Below are positions 1 to 9,973 of a stretch of 64,000 nucleotides of DNA, in pieces. The translations under genes were made by a program, and so were the position numbers. The stretch spans positions 1 to 64,000 of the forward strand of contig JASANE010018648.1 of the NCBI GenBank assembly GCA_030248225.1. Direction: 5' to 3'. The stretch comes from Trileptium ribeirensis. Taxonomy: Eukaryota > Nematoda > Enoplea > Enoplida > Thoracostomopsidae. Under the pieces are notes generated by a model. That model was not told the origin of the DNA and did no database searches. It saw only the letters and a program-made list of their open reading frames with translations. Position 1 is the first letter of the stretch. Each line of letters starts with the position of its first letter.

Positions 1-1420
1 TGAGCGAGTTCTACTCAAAACACCGGAACATAAACGAAATGAACAACAGGAAAGCTTGCAAGAAACGTATACTAAAAAGTTTTAAAAAGAAGAAGTATAG
101 AAGAGCGGTTTACAAATATGAGAAATCCGGAAAAAGGTATCCGGAATACGATACAAAAGTCGCAATACCAAAAAGAAAAACAATTACAATTTATAGCAAG
201 GCATGCAACCTTAACAGCAGAATTACAACAATTTTCTCAAAATGTGGAACCGAATGAACCGAAAATTCTGTTGGCACAGCCAATAACGGAATCACAAAAC
301 ACAATGATGACGGAATAACGGTAATTCGACAAAATAACGGTATTCAACAAGAACAGTCGAGGGAACAAATTCAAAACGATTATCAACCGAAAATCATAAT
401 CCAAAGTGTAGAATACGACGGACCTTTCAATATGGGTCAAATATATACAACACCGCCGAGTAACAATAACTCGGAACAAACGAAAGGAATAACAACCACG
501 AGTAGCGACCAAGGAACAACCAACATGGAACGAAGAACGATCCAAATCCAGCAAACAATGGAACAACAACAAAAATTAATGATGAACAATAAAACAAATA
601 GAATCTAAAGTGGAGCCCTACACGAAACAAGTCAAATGACGCAAATCAACATCAACTCGGGATAATATCGAGGCGATAAATATGCGCCGAAACCAAACAA
701 TGTAAACCAATGTGGTATGAATTATGATCAAAATGGTACAAACCAAAATGAATTTTATATGATCCAAGCGCAAAATAATCAAACCGATTCAAAGAACGAT
801 CAATGGTGTTTATAGAAGAATGACGTAATATAAACCAAATACGATCCAAACCTAACAATGACCAAACGAATTATGATCAATGTGGTATTACTGAAGAACC
901 AATCGACATAAATCGAATACAGTTTGGTACGAATTACGATCAAATTGCAAATCCAATGCAAGTCAACAACCAACCTAATCAAATACAAATGGGTGCAAAC
1001 AAATAACGAGATAGTGCAAGCCAATTGACGAAAATATGGTACCAAATACAAGTGCCGCACGAAATAAATAGTAGTACAACTCAAATGGCGAATATGTACA
1101 ATCGAATACAAACTTCATATGTAACAACAAATTGTGGCGCATTCCAACCAATGAATACTTGGAATCAACATCAAGGAATAGCAACCGGTGCAATCCAAAA
1201 CGGGGCATATCAATATTACGACACAACACCAACGGCCCCACAAGGCAGTCAAATGCCATTCGTTACGAACAATTCAATGCTTAATCCCGGAGTACCGCTA
1301 GCAACAGCAACACCATATATGTACCAATATCAACAACCACAACAACCAACGATGAACCAAATCAATGATTTAGACCTACAAAATAATGACCTAGTGACAA
1401 TGAACCAACAATTCATTTAA
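1..1420 (+). pseudogene. Q/N-rich 5' gag region of the Ty3-type element
   Basis: Broken frames rich in Asn, Gln, Thr and Met run through this stretch. The longest readable piece is 1025-1420 (131 codons), rich in Q, N, P and Y, with clusters such as YQYQQPQQPTMNQ. No domain can be named. Its position just before the capsid-like block and its shared A-rich composition suggest it is the amino-terminal or linker part of Gag. It is not an independent host gene as far as I can see. Confidence 0.5.
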
Positions 1421-1656
1421 GCTTTGATCAAGGTGGCAACTAAAAAATCGCCACAAATACCAAACGCAATACAACAACCGACTGGCCAAGCAATTATGGC
1501 CAAAATGGAAAACGAGGTGCGAAACTTAAAGATGAAACGAGTTTCGAAAAATTCCGTAAAGAATTTGAAAAAGCATTGGCTCAAGATGGTATCGATGACG
1601 AACAAGAAAACCATCGGATATTCAAAGTAAAAATGTGACGAAAAGCAGAAGAATAC

Positions 1657-1980
1657 TTGGAAGTATTGACAATCAAAAAAGCCAATGAATTATGCAATTA
1701 TGACGAGTTGATTAAGAAGTTCAAAGAACGATTTGACGTACCAAAAACGTTGACAAACCATATGAATAAATTACAAAGCCTACGACAAACAAAAACAGTC
1801 AAAGATTTCGCAGACGAATTACGAGTCTACGCAGCGCGGAACCTAACTACAAAAGGCGTGCCCGAATCCATTGTCGAAGAAGTCCTCAAATCAGCACTAA
1901 TAACGGGACTAAAGGATGAAATCCGAAATCCTTTATGTGCAGTAAAACAAAAAACTTTTGTGACATTATCAGAGAAATGA
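1657..1980 (+). pseudogene. Gag capsid-like segment of the Ty3-type element
   Basis: A 107-codon open piece contains the pattern expected of the retrotransposon Gag capsid C-terminal half: a segment reading ELIKKFKERFD, then LQSLRQTKTVKDFADELR, then a helix around VEEVLKSALITGLKDEIR. This matches the Retrotrans_gag arrangement (F-x-x-F, then L-x-Q-x2-x-S-V-x-x-F, then F-x-x-G-L). It sits about 450 bases upstream of the CCHC knuckle, as expected for Gag. It ends in a stop at 1978, after which the frame continues broken to about 2200. Confidence 0.65.
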
Positions 1981-2304
1981 GAGGCAGTCGAAAGTTTGGA
2001 TCAACAAATGACCGAAGGATTACAAGGCACAAATGAACAACGACCAAATTATCGCGAAGTACAATCAAATCGTAAGAATGAGACCAAACAGTAATCAACA
2101 AATGTGGCGACCAAGGGCACAAAGGCCACAAATACAATGGCGCGCGCAACGGTGGAATAACCAAACGATACAATTATAACAACCACAAATGACACAACCA
2201 CGATGCCAATACCAATAATGTCAACGCAGCTGGATGCGAATTATCCTCAATCATTGCAACCATATTATGGACATATGGGAATACAATAATCAACACGGCA
2301 AGCG

Positions 2305-2781
2305 ATGTACTCAATACAGGTACCACAGCAATCAATGCAACCTCAAATTACCTGGAAACAGCAACAAAGAATGCCAGCACTAATGGCAACCCAACAACCA
2401 CAATTTCGGCAATCGTTAATGAACCAAACACCGCCGAGATGTAATAAATGTGGGAAGTTGGGTCATAAAACGGAGAAATGTTTCTCAAGAAATTCTGGTC
2501 AAAACATAAGAGAGAACCAACAACAAAATCCAAATCGCTATAGAGTAATGCCGAACCGATCGAATCAATCAAATGAAGAAAAGAGAAACCAATTATCAAA
2601 GTCGAGCGTAGTGGAACGACAAAAAGGTCCTCAAAACAAATTGGAGAAAATCGAGGACATATCAATAGACGAAAAGAAAACAAAGTTCATAGAAGTGAGC
2701 CAAGTTAATGAATCACAGGAGTACGAGCCGTGTAGCGATCCAACAGTCCTATCAAAGTATTACATCGACACGCATCCATAA
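2305..2781 (+). pseudogene. Gag nucleocapsid with one CCHC zinc knuckle
   Basis: A 158-codon piece contains CNKCGKLGHKTEKC, an exact C-x2-C-x4-H-x4-C knuckle at about 2440-2481. It is followed by a basic, Asn/Gln-rich stretch and then an acidic stretch. This knuckle binds nucleic acid in retroelement Gag proteins. It lies between the capsid-like block and the protease scar, in the normal order. The frame ends at a TAA at 2779-2781, and the same frame reads on into the protease region, so this stop probably arose by decay. Confidence 0.75.
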
Positions 2782-3280
2782 GGCAACAAAAGATTACGAG
2801 GATTAGTCTCTACCAGATCGCAAATCACGATTATCAGCGAGGAACAATATGAGAAACATTTCAAACATTTGCCACTCAGAGAAACTGCATTGTATTCAAT
2901 GGCGAATAAACGGAAAGAGCAGTAGGCTACTTTTTCGTTCAAGTCCACTTGGAAAAGAAAATACGGAAGATTCGATTCATCGTAATCAAAAACTTTCCAA
3001 AGATTCCAATATATGGACACGATTTCTTGGCAGCCTTCGAGCTGTAATCGATTGCCAACAACTGAGAATCAAAATGAATGATCAACCGATACCCCATAGT
3101 TGGCCGATTAACGAAATGGGAACGGTCAAAGGAATAGAAGACAACCAAATTGAAATGTGCAAATGCTCATGTAAACAAGTGATTCCACCATGGTCGGCAA
3201 AATTCATCGAAGCTAAAATACCAGATGGAGTAAATGAAGGCACCATGATAATAGTGGAACCCACCCTTAACGAAAACTAA
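2782..3280 (+). pseudogene. Aspartic protease scar and pre-RT linker
   Basis: Directly after the stop at 2779, the same frame reads GLVSTRSQITIISEEQY. In Ty3-group proteases the corresponding place carries an Asp-Thr-Gly catalytic triplet followed by x-x-x-x-I-I-S. Here the triplet reads S-T-R, so the catalytic residues are lost. The downstream piece at about 2990-3280 is open in another frame but shows no family signature I can name. Assignment rests on position and the weak motif. Confidence 0.45.
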
Positions 3281-4404
3281 CAATGGATTAGCAATACCAA
3301 ACAGCGTAATGAAAGTGGAAAAGGGTAACGTCATGGTACCAGTATGTAATTTAAATATGATAGAAATGGAAATCATCGAAGACCAACCGCTGGTACGTAA
3401 AGTAGAAGAAACAATTATAAGAACGGCGGTCAATGAAGAGAAAGCTCAAAAAGCAATTGATCGATTCGAAAAGAAACGAAATCGAATGGAAAAAACGAAA
3501 TGAAATGGACTCAAATCGGGAAACGAGGAAAACCAATAATTAAATCATGTGCGGGCGAGATTCAAATAAAGAATCCACAAGTAATATCGATGGTAGACAC
3601 AGAAGTGCAAGAACAGAAAATAGAACAATGCCGAGTCAATATCGAACAGTTCCAAGAACAAATAATACGCCAAATGGAGCATATGAACAACATCGAGTTA
3701 CCAACCGAAACCGACCGTGAAAAATCAGTTACTGACGAAGAAGGAATGGCATACTTAATAAATGTATTGCATAATTATCAACATGTGTTTTCGAAAACAG
3801 ATTTCGATATTGGTATCAATACACAAGTGGAACATTTCATCCAAACTACTGTCGAAAAGCCGATACAACAACCACTGCGGCGATTACCTTATGTTGATCG
3901 AAACCAAGCAAGCAAACAAGTGCAACAAATGCTCGATCAATTTGTAATCAGGCCCGTGGGCTTCACCAATTGTCCTAGCCAATAAGAAAGGGCGGATCAG
4001 AAAAATTTTGTGCAGATTACAGAATGCTCAATTCAGTTACGAAACGAGATAGCTTTCCATTGCCAAGAATTGATGAAATGCTAGACGCATTACGCGGAGT
4101 AAAATATTTCTCAACCTTAGATTTGAAATCAGCATACTGGCAAGTACGCACCAACATCAACAGACTTGGCAAGATCGAGCAAATACAAAATTTCTCAAAA
4201 CCAAAAACAGTAACGCAACTTAGAAACTTCCTTGGTTTAACTGGATATTACAGGCACCTACCTGATTATGGGACAATAGCAGCACCATTGCACGATATCA
4301 CAAACAAACGGGCAAGAATGGTCAAATTTAGTCAATTGTGGACGGAGGAAACCCAACAAGCATTCGATACCTTAAAGATAAAGATGACAACACCTCAGAG
4401 ATGA
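3281..4404 (+). pseudogene. Reverse transcriptase remnant lacking the catalytic palm
   Basis: Readable parts in order: an N-terminal finger region around 3870-3985 ending in QFVIRP, a stop near 3983, then [16 protein letters not shown] and [13 protein letters not shown] (about 4050-4146). The frame then jumps straight to the thumb/connection motif [12 protein letters not shown] (about 4219-4254) and PLHDIT. Between AYWQV and the thumb only about 60 bases remain, so the palm segment with the Y-x-D-D catalytic motif is deleted. The wider pieces at 3309-3503 and 3500-3985 are charged linker. The copy is catalytically dead. Confidence 0.85.
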
Positions 4405-4916
4405 TACATGTTAGCCCAAGAAGACGAAACAGGAAGCGAACACGTATCCATTACGGTAGTAATAAATACCGTGACGAAGAAACTCGATACTCAATTACGG
4501 AGCAAGAATGCTTGGCAGTAATCCGAACAGTCCAACGTTTCCGACCATATTTATTGGGAAATCATACGATGATTATTACGGATCATGCACCGTTGGTCCA
4601 AATTCTCAATAAGAAACGACAGCTAGAACAAATGACCGTGCGACTAGCCGGAATGGCCAACAAGATCCTAGAATACGAATATACAATCGTACACAAACCG
4701 GGACGATATCACCAGAATGCCGATTGTATGCGGAGACTGCCAGTAGTTCCTGGAACCGAAAATTTGGAATTGGAGCTAGAAGAAACAAAGAACCGATACA
4801 AACCGCTAACAGTCAAAAGAACTAGCGGAAATCAACAACAGGCGATCCAAATAAGAACGAAAGAAGCTGAAAGAAAGACACAGAAAGAACAGGGAAAACC
4901 AAAACAAAGTATATAA
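4405..4916 (+). pseudogene. RNase H remnant of the Ty3-type element
   Basis: The frame running 4338-4916 contains RYSITEQECLAVI, then TMIITDHAPL, then HKPGRYHQNADCMRRLP. These are the second, third and fourth landmarks of the Ty3-group RNase H: Glu in the EQE helix, Asp in TDH, and Asp in the N-A-D turn. The first landmark, D-A-S near the beginning of the domain, is missing. The piece follows the RT thumb directly, as expected. The C-terminal part is Lys/Glu/Gln-rich with no motif. Confidence 0.85.
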
Positions 4917-5690
4917 ATCAAAGAATCAAAGAGCACCCAATAACAGCGGTGGATCAACAAAAATCTGACTCAGAAGAATCATTGATATTCGAAACAGAAA
5001 TACAATTACAGTCAACCCAAGAAAAGAAAAGTCAACCAAAACGAGACAAAGAACTAATAATCGGTGGTGGCAAGAAAAATGGAAGCGGTCAAAAGATGGG
5101 TCAACCAAAGAATGAGCTTAAATGAGGTGTACCGCAATAAGAAGTACCATTGACCAAACATACAATAACACTCAGCTATAGTGAGGAAGAACAAGTGGTC
5201 GAAACAAGGAATGAAACATCAGAAGAAGAGGATAGTATACTCGTACTCTTCAGTGATGAAAAGCAAACCGAACAACCGTTGTAACAAAGACGGAAACAAC
5301 CAAGAAAAAGAATTCAAGTGGAACCGCTAGTAGAAAACGAACAAGGAGCGATGCAAGCTGAACAACAACAAGACAAGATAGAATCGGAGGAAGAATTGGA
5401 TCAAACGGACCAACCGGAAGATCTCGAAATAACCCAGGCTGAAATATATTCACAATATTTCCGGTTAGAACCAGCATGGACACCAGATGAATTGGTACGA
5501 GCAGAAAGTGAAGATCCATGTATTCATTCGCTCAAATATTATATTGAAAACAACAAATTCTTAGACACGACTCCAGAATTTGAAAAAAATGGATCGTAGC
5601 ACATGAACATCGGTTCATTAATTTCAGCGATATCTTATACCGATTACGAAGAAAAGATTGACCGCAACAAACCGAACCATGGGAATTTCA
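4917..5690 (+). pseudogene. Acidic Glu/Gln-rich linker before integrase
   Basis: The + strand holds short open pieces. The best is 5318-5599 (93 codons): Glu, Gln and Asp dominate its first half, and it then reads a more globular stretch ending near FLDTTPEFEKNGS. In Ty3-group Pol a linker of this sort precedes the integrase zinc-binding region. No catalytic motif is visible. Stops separate it from both neighbours. Confidence 0.4.
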
Positions 5691-6426
5691 AATCGTGGTA
5701 TCTCCTGATTTTCGACGGCCGTTATTCGAAATGTATCATACATCAAAATACGGAGGACACTTAGGATTCAAAAAAGTATGGTCGAAAATGATAAGGAAAT
5801 TCTTCTGGCCAAGCAAAGTTGTACGCTACGCAGCAATCCAAACAAGCGAGTGTGAATTGGGCGTCATCGACGTAGAGCAATTCAAAGGAAAAATACCAGA
5901 CGTGATCTATGAACAATTAAAGGAAACATCATATTATGGAATTTCGTACGAACCCAGGAAACGATGTGGAATGCAACGTTCGAAAAGAAGGGACAACCGT
6001 ATCCTGCGGGCCTAATAACAGTCGACGTTTGCGAACTACAAAGGATACTTGGTGAACAAAACCAGGTTTCAACTCAACAACTGGTAGAAACATACATTTT
6101 CAAAATGAAAGCTGAAAAGGCCGAATGTTACAATGAAATCGATGACAGAAAGATACTGTTCGCACCATTAAGATTACGATACCAAAGTGGATAATGGCAA
6201 GAAAGTGTGTGTATGATCAACCACCAAGTCATTCAATTACGTGAAAGGAAGAGCTCATAATCGAAAAGCTATCACGGAGGAGCAATACAAAGGATACAAA
6301 AGATCGATTCGACAGTTCATTGCAATTAACAAGGAACAAATTGTGAAAGCGATCAATGAAGCAAAGCGAAATTCCATGGATACGCAAAATCCATGGAAGG
6401 AATACCCAACTGTCGATCAACTATAA
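5691..6426 (+). pseudogene. Integrase zinc-binding remnant and unassigned 3' coding pieces
   Basis: The frame at 5695-6015 contains FEMYHTSKYGGHLGFKKVWS, then KFFWP. This is the His-His half of the integrase H2C2 zinc finger, with the usual H-x5-6-H spacing (G-G-H-L-G). The C-x2-C half and the whole D,D-35-E core are absent. Sequence after about 5830 switches to unrelated-looking frames (5964-6194, 6241-6426) that I cannot assign. Either a deletion joined the zinc finger to 3' sequence, or the rest has decayed. Confidence 0.6.
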
Positions 6427-9226
6427 TGAAAGAATGAGGGCAAGAGGTAGCGAGCTGTCCGGACGCGCTTTCTCGCCTTATTCTAAATTATAAAATGGGA
6501 GCGATGTTAGCCGTCCGGAAACATGCTAAACTTTAAAATCCAAACCTTAAATTAAGCAATGACGATGGAATCAACCAATGATCGAGCCACAAAAAGAATC
6601 GATTCGACAAATATAGGAGTGACATTCGACATAGTCCCAAAAAACAACGAAACCGGCACAAAACCGGTATCACAAATTATAACGAGTGATGATACAGCGA
6701 ATAATGCAATCGGAGTATCAAAGCTAAAACAAGCTGTACAATAAAGAACCGGATTAACAACGACATAAACTAACAAGAAGAAATCAGTGCATCAGACACC
6801 AGTAAGTACGAAACCGGTATATACATCGATAATGACAGGAAGAATCGATTTAACGAAACAAACAGAGTTCAAACCAGAACAGTTGGTGCAAAGCAAAAAC
6901 AATCGGGACAAAGGATAATCGATTCGAAATAAACCGAAAGAAATAACAAACCAGATCAACGACAACCAGTGCGTAAAGGACCCGATAACTAAAGAAGACA
7001 ACAACGACGACGCCGATAATGACTAAACCAAACCGGTAGCCATAAGCCGGTAACCAACAATAACATACCAGGTGATACCGACGACGATGCTGGTAATTAT
7101 AAACCGGTAAATCAACGGCGAAAACAACGAAAAAGCCAGTAATCGAAAAACATTAACCGCAAAACTAGTATATCGACGAAATTGAAACCCGAAAATGGTG
7201 CGAAGACCGAAATAATGGAAACCATCGCCGAACGTTGATAAAAGAAGAATAATAATAAAATTACAACACCGGAATAAACCGGTAATAAAAAGAAGTAGTG
7301 ACATTGTTTTGTATAACTTGTATGCATATATGTCTAATCATTTATATGTTTCAGGTAAATTATATTTTGGGGGATTCCTAAATCCGAAAACTCCCATTGG
7401 CAAAAAGAAGAAAGATGTGAAAATATAAATTAGGGTTAGACGAGAAAAGAAGAAATGTAAAATCGGGTACGAATAAGGGGCCGGTTAATGAAACATAAAT
7501 TGGAAAAAGAAAAAGCGTCAGTGGAAGACGCACTGTTAAAAAAGGGGTAAATTGTACGAAGGAAACAAAAAGGGGTGGACACAAAACCGGTAAATAAAAC
7601 AAATATGGTTGTGTGCTCAAGAGTCAAGGTTAAGGGCCTCGGCCCGTGGTGTGAATGGGTTCACCACTCAAAACGTCCTTCGTTAGCCTCTTGAGGATAC
7701 TGCCATATTTCGTTTTGGGACTTAAACCAGGGCATCAATGGAAGATGCTTAACCAACAACCGGGGATGTAAGGGGTCTACCAGGCTACCATAGGGTTTTC
7801 GGTCCAAACCGCCCAAAAATGCCTAAAAACCCCGGGTTGGTCACCAATTCACTTATTAGATTCCTCCCTCCCCTGGGTGTTCTTTTCTTTATGTTTTCCT
7901 TATTTTCGTCTTTTCAAGTGCTGATTTGCATAATTAGCACATGTTTTTCGTTTTAGCTAACATGTGCTAGCATCTTTTAGTTTTTACTTTATCAGTCTAA
8001 GCTTAACTCTGGTAGTCTGCGGTGGCCTGTTTCAGCACCATACTTCTGGATTTTAATTGCAACACAGCGATTTCGAATGCATACTGTCCATTTATTTGGA
8101 ATTTCGATACACTACTTATCGATTATTTAACGTTGAGTAATAATAACACTTCAGAAATAAGTACATTATTCCAATAATAATTTATTCTCACTATACTGAA
8201 CCGAGCACGAGCGTAACCCTAACAATAACGGGTATCTTAGAGTTCCAAAACGAGCACCCAGAATTGAGAAATACCATGTGGAGTTAGTTGGGACGGAAAT
8301 TCGTAAGCATTCCCAGGGCGAGTTCGGGACGTAGGTAACCCGACCAAGTAAATAATTTCACTAGATAGTAGCTGCCAACTAGTAACTAGTTATAGATCGG
8401 GCCTAGCTAGCCGTCCGGAAGCGGGAACGTTAAAATCAAGGCACGTAATTAGTGTAAATCTTAGATCCTAGGATAAGGTATTTAAATAACCGTACGGGTC
8501 TAGCCGTCCAAAGGCTTCGTACAAACCCACAAGGGAAAATAATAGTTTATCAGGATCCTTCAGTAAGCCGTCCGGATACTGTTGGCTCTAAGGTAATTAT
8601 TAGCGTAAATCTAAGACCAAGATTAAGGTACTTAAATAAACGTACGGGTCTAGCCGTCCGGAAGGCTTCGTACAAATCTCAAAAGAGGAAAAGTAATTAC
8701 TACCTAACCTAAAGTTAACTTACCAAATAACTATTTAGAATAATAGTGCGCTCAACCCTGAGTTTGAGAAAATAAAAAAGCAAGGCTAACTCAACCAAAA
8801 TCGAAGTGAAACGAACCGAATTTTAAGCAAAATCGTAACGGTGTATGGTTGAAGCGAGTGGCTCAAAGTACTCGAAAACTAGCAAGCTATAAGTGCCACA
8901 CGTAGTGGTGTTTGAAGCGGCTTACTACTAACTCAGCGTGTAAAGAACTATTGATGTATTATACTACTTCCGAATAAACATTAAAAAGTTGGTTTTCTTG
9001 GTCTGATGCTGAAACCGCCTATTAAGCAAATCGAAGTAGACCCTCCACAGTGCCATAGAAGTCAAAGTACGCGGAGATAGAATAAATGCGCGCCAAGTAA
9101 AGGACACATCATAGTTTCCCGCCGGCATACTACTGGCCCCGGGGGCCAACACCACACCCCCGAGTAAATCACCCCCCCCCAATACTAACCCCGGCCGCCG
9201 TCAAAAAAAAAACCCCCCCTCCAACC
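6427..9226 (+). repeat. Noncoding tail of the Ty3-type element (3' UTR/LTR-like)
   Basis: No convincing gene lies here. The motif TAGCCGTCCGGA or a one- to two-base variant recurs near 6510, 8409, 8502, 8561 and 8652. From about 6640 to 7290 the + strand repeats CCGGTA/CCGGTAA many times. A purine run, TTTTGGGGGATT, at about 7365 could be a polypurine tract, which would place the LTR start just after it. The LTR limits could not be fixed because the 5' partner is off the window. Similar sequence resumes beyond the BEL element at about 16.5 kb. Confidence 0.5.
8446..8745 (+). repeat. ~148-bp imperfect tandem pair
   Basis: Two units begin at about 8446 and 8594. Each reads GTAATTA, then TAAATCTTAGA/TAAATCTAAGA, then AAGGTA(T/C)TTAAATAA, then CGTACGGGTCTAGCCGTCC, then GGCTTCGTACAAA. 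A more diverged third unit lies at about 16,570-16,700 on the far side of the BEL element. They are probably LTR-internal repeats of the host retroelement. Confidence 0.7.
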
Positions 9227-9910
9227 TGTCTCGAATCTCGAGAATATCCGATTCTGCCTCGTGTTTTGCTGTTTCAGGCTGACGAATTCGAAAGTGAATC
9301 GACTCGGTTGGTGTGTTGTTACGAAAACTCTCTGCCCGGTTTTCGTGACATGATACCTAACATATGAATGCTACTTTCAGCTATATAAACCTTTAAATCT
9401 ATGATATATAAAGCGTCGAATGTTATCCAAATTCTGCTTCTAAATCCTTGAACACATCAATAAATCATCAATCAACCATCACGTTTGCCTGCTATTGCAT
9501 TCGTCTTCCATTATATTAGTATACATCATCAATCATCAACAACAATAACAACAACAACAACAACACCGACTGCAACAACACTCCGTTCCTCTGTATCGTT
9601 TCTGCAACAAACACTAACACTCTGCTTGGCTGTATCGTTGTTACAACTAAGATCAACACTCTTCTCGGCTGTTTTACATTTGTCACTTTCTTAAAACATC
9701 GATAATTCCTGATTGAGATATATTTACGTCATCTGAATCAAACGAATCAAAAACAATTTCAACGTTGAAAGCTTACATGTTGCTCGTCCTCAATAACAAA
9801 AGTGTTCACGAACGATTATCGATAACCCAATTGCATCCAACTATCAAATCATCGACTGTCGATAAAGGTGAGCAATTGCTCAATGTTATAAAATAAAGTT
9901 GTTGTTGACA
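9227..9910 (+). repeat. 5' LTR of the BEL/Pao element
   Basis: The 684-bp LTR starts TGTCTCGAATC and ends GTTGTTGACA (TG...CA ends). It contains a TATA-like TATATAAA at 9382, AATAAA at 9459 and 9892, and a CAA-rich tract at about 9538-9565. The short open frame at 9485-9694 is only LTR sequence read through and recurs exactly in the 3' LTR. Confidence 0.95.
9382..9389 (+). promoter_or_regulatory. TATA-like box in the 5' LTR
   Basis: TATATAAA lies 155 bases into the LTR and is a plausible core promoter for the genomic RNA. A second, weaker A/T match (GATATATAAAG) lies about 20 bases downstream. The identification is by motif only. Confidence 0.45.
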
Positions 9911-9928
9911 TGGCGCACTGAGTATTGC
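9911..9928 (+). promoter_or_regulatory. Primer-binding site of the BEL/Pao element
   Basis: TGGCGCACTGAGTATTGC begins immediately at the LTR end. Initial TGG is the complement of the tRNA 3' CCA end, and direct abutment is typical of LTR retrotransposons. I have not identified the primer tRNA. Confidence 0.6.
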
Positions 9929-9973
9929 GAAAGGACTACGTTTTGAAATTTATCCTCACGTTTCGTTTACAAT

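Larger units (their letters stand above)
1..6744 (+). mobile_element. Degenerate Ty3/mdg4-type LTR retrotransposon, gag-pol remnant
   Basis: The + strand carries, in the usual order, a Q/N-rich gag region, a capsid-like helix block, one CCHC zinc knuckle, a protease scar, reverse transcriptase, RNase H and an integrase zinc-binding region. Stops and frame changes interrupt it throughout, and no frame is open beyond about 190 codons. The + strand is visibly A-rich. Order and motifs place it in the Ty3/mdg4 (formerly gypsy) group. The 5' end and 5' LTR lie outside the window. The integrase catalytic core and the RT palm are missing, so the copy cannot move by itself. Classification is confident; the exact outer limits are not. 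Confidence 0.85.

Noticed and set aside
6640..7290. Possible third (env-like) frame in the Ty3-type element
   Set aside because: The CCGGTA-rich stretch is open only in short pieces on either strand, with no signal peptide or membrane segment.
9485..9694. 69-codon + frame, repeated exactly at 15,999-16,208
   Set aside because: It is LTR sequence, with a CAA tract read as Thr/Asn/Gln codons. It appears twice only because the LTR does.
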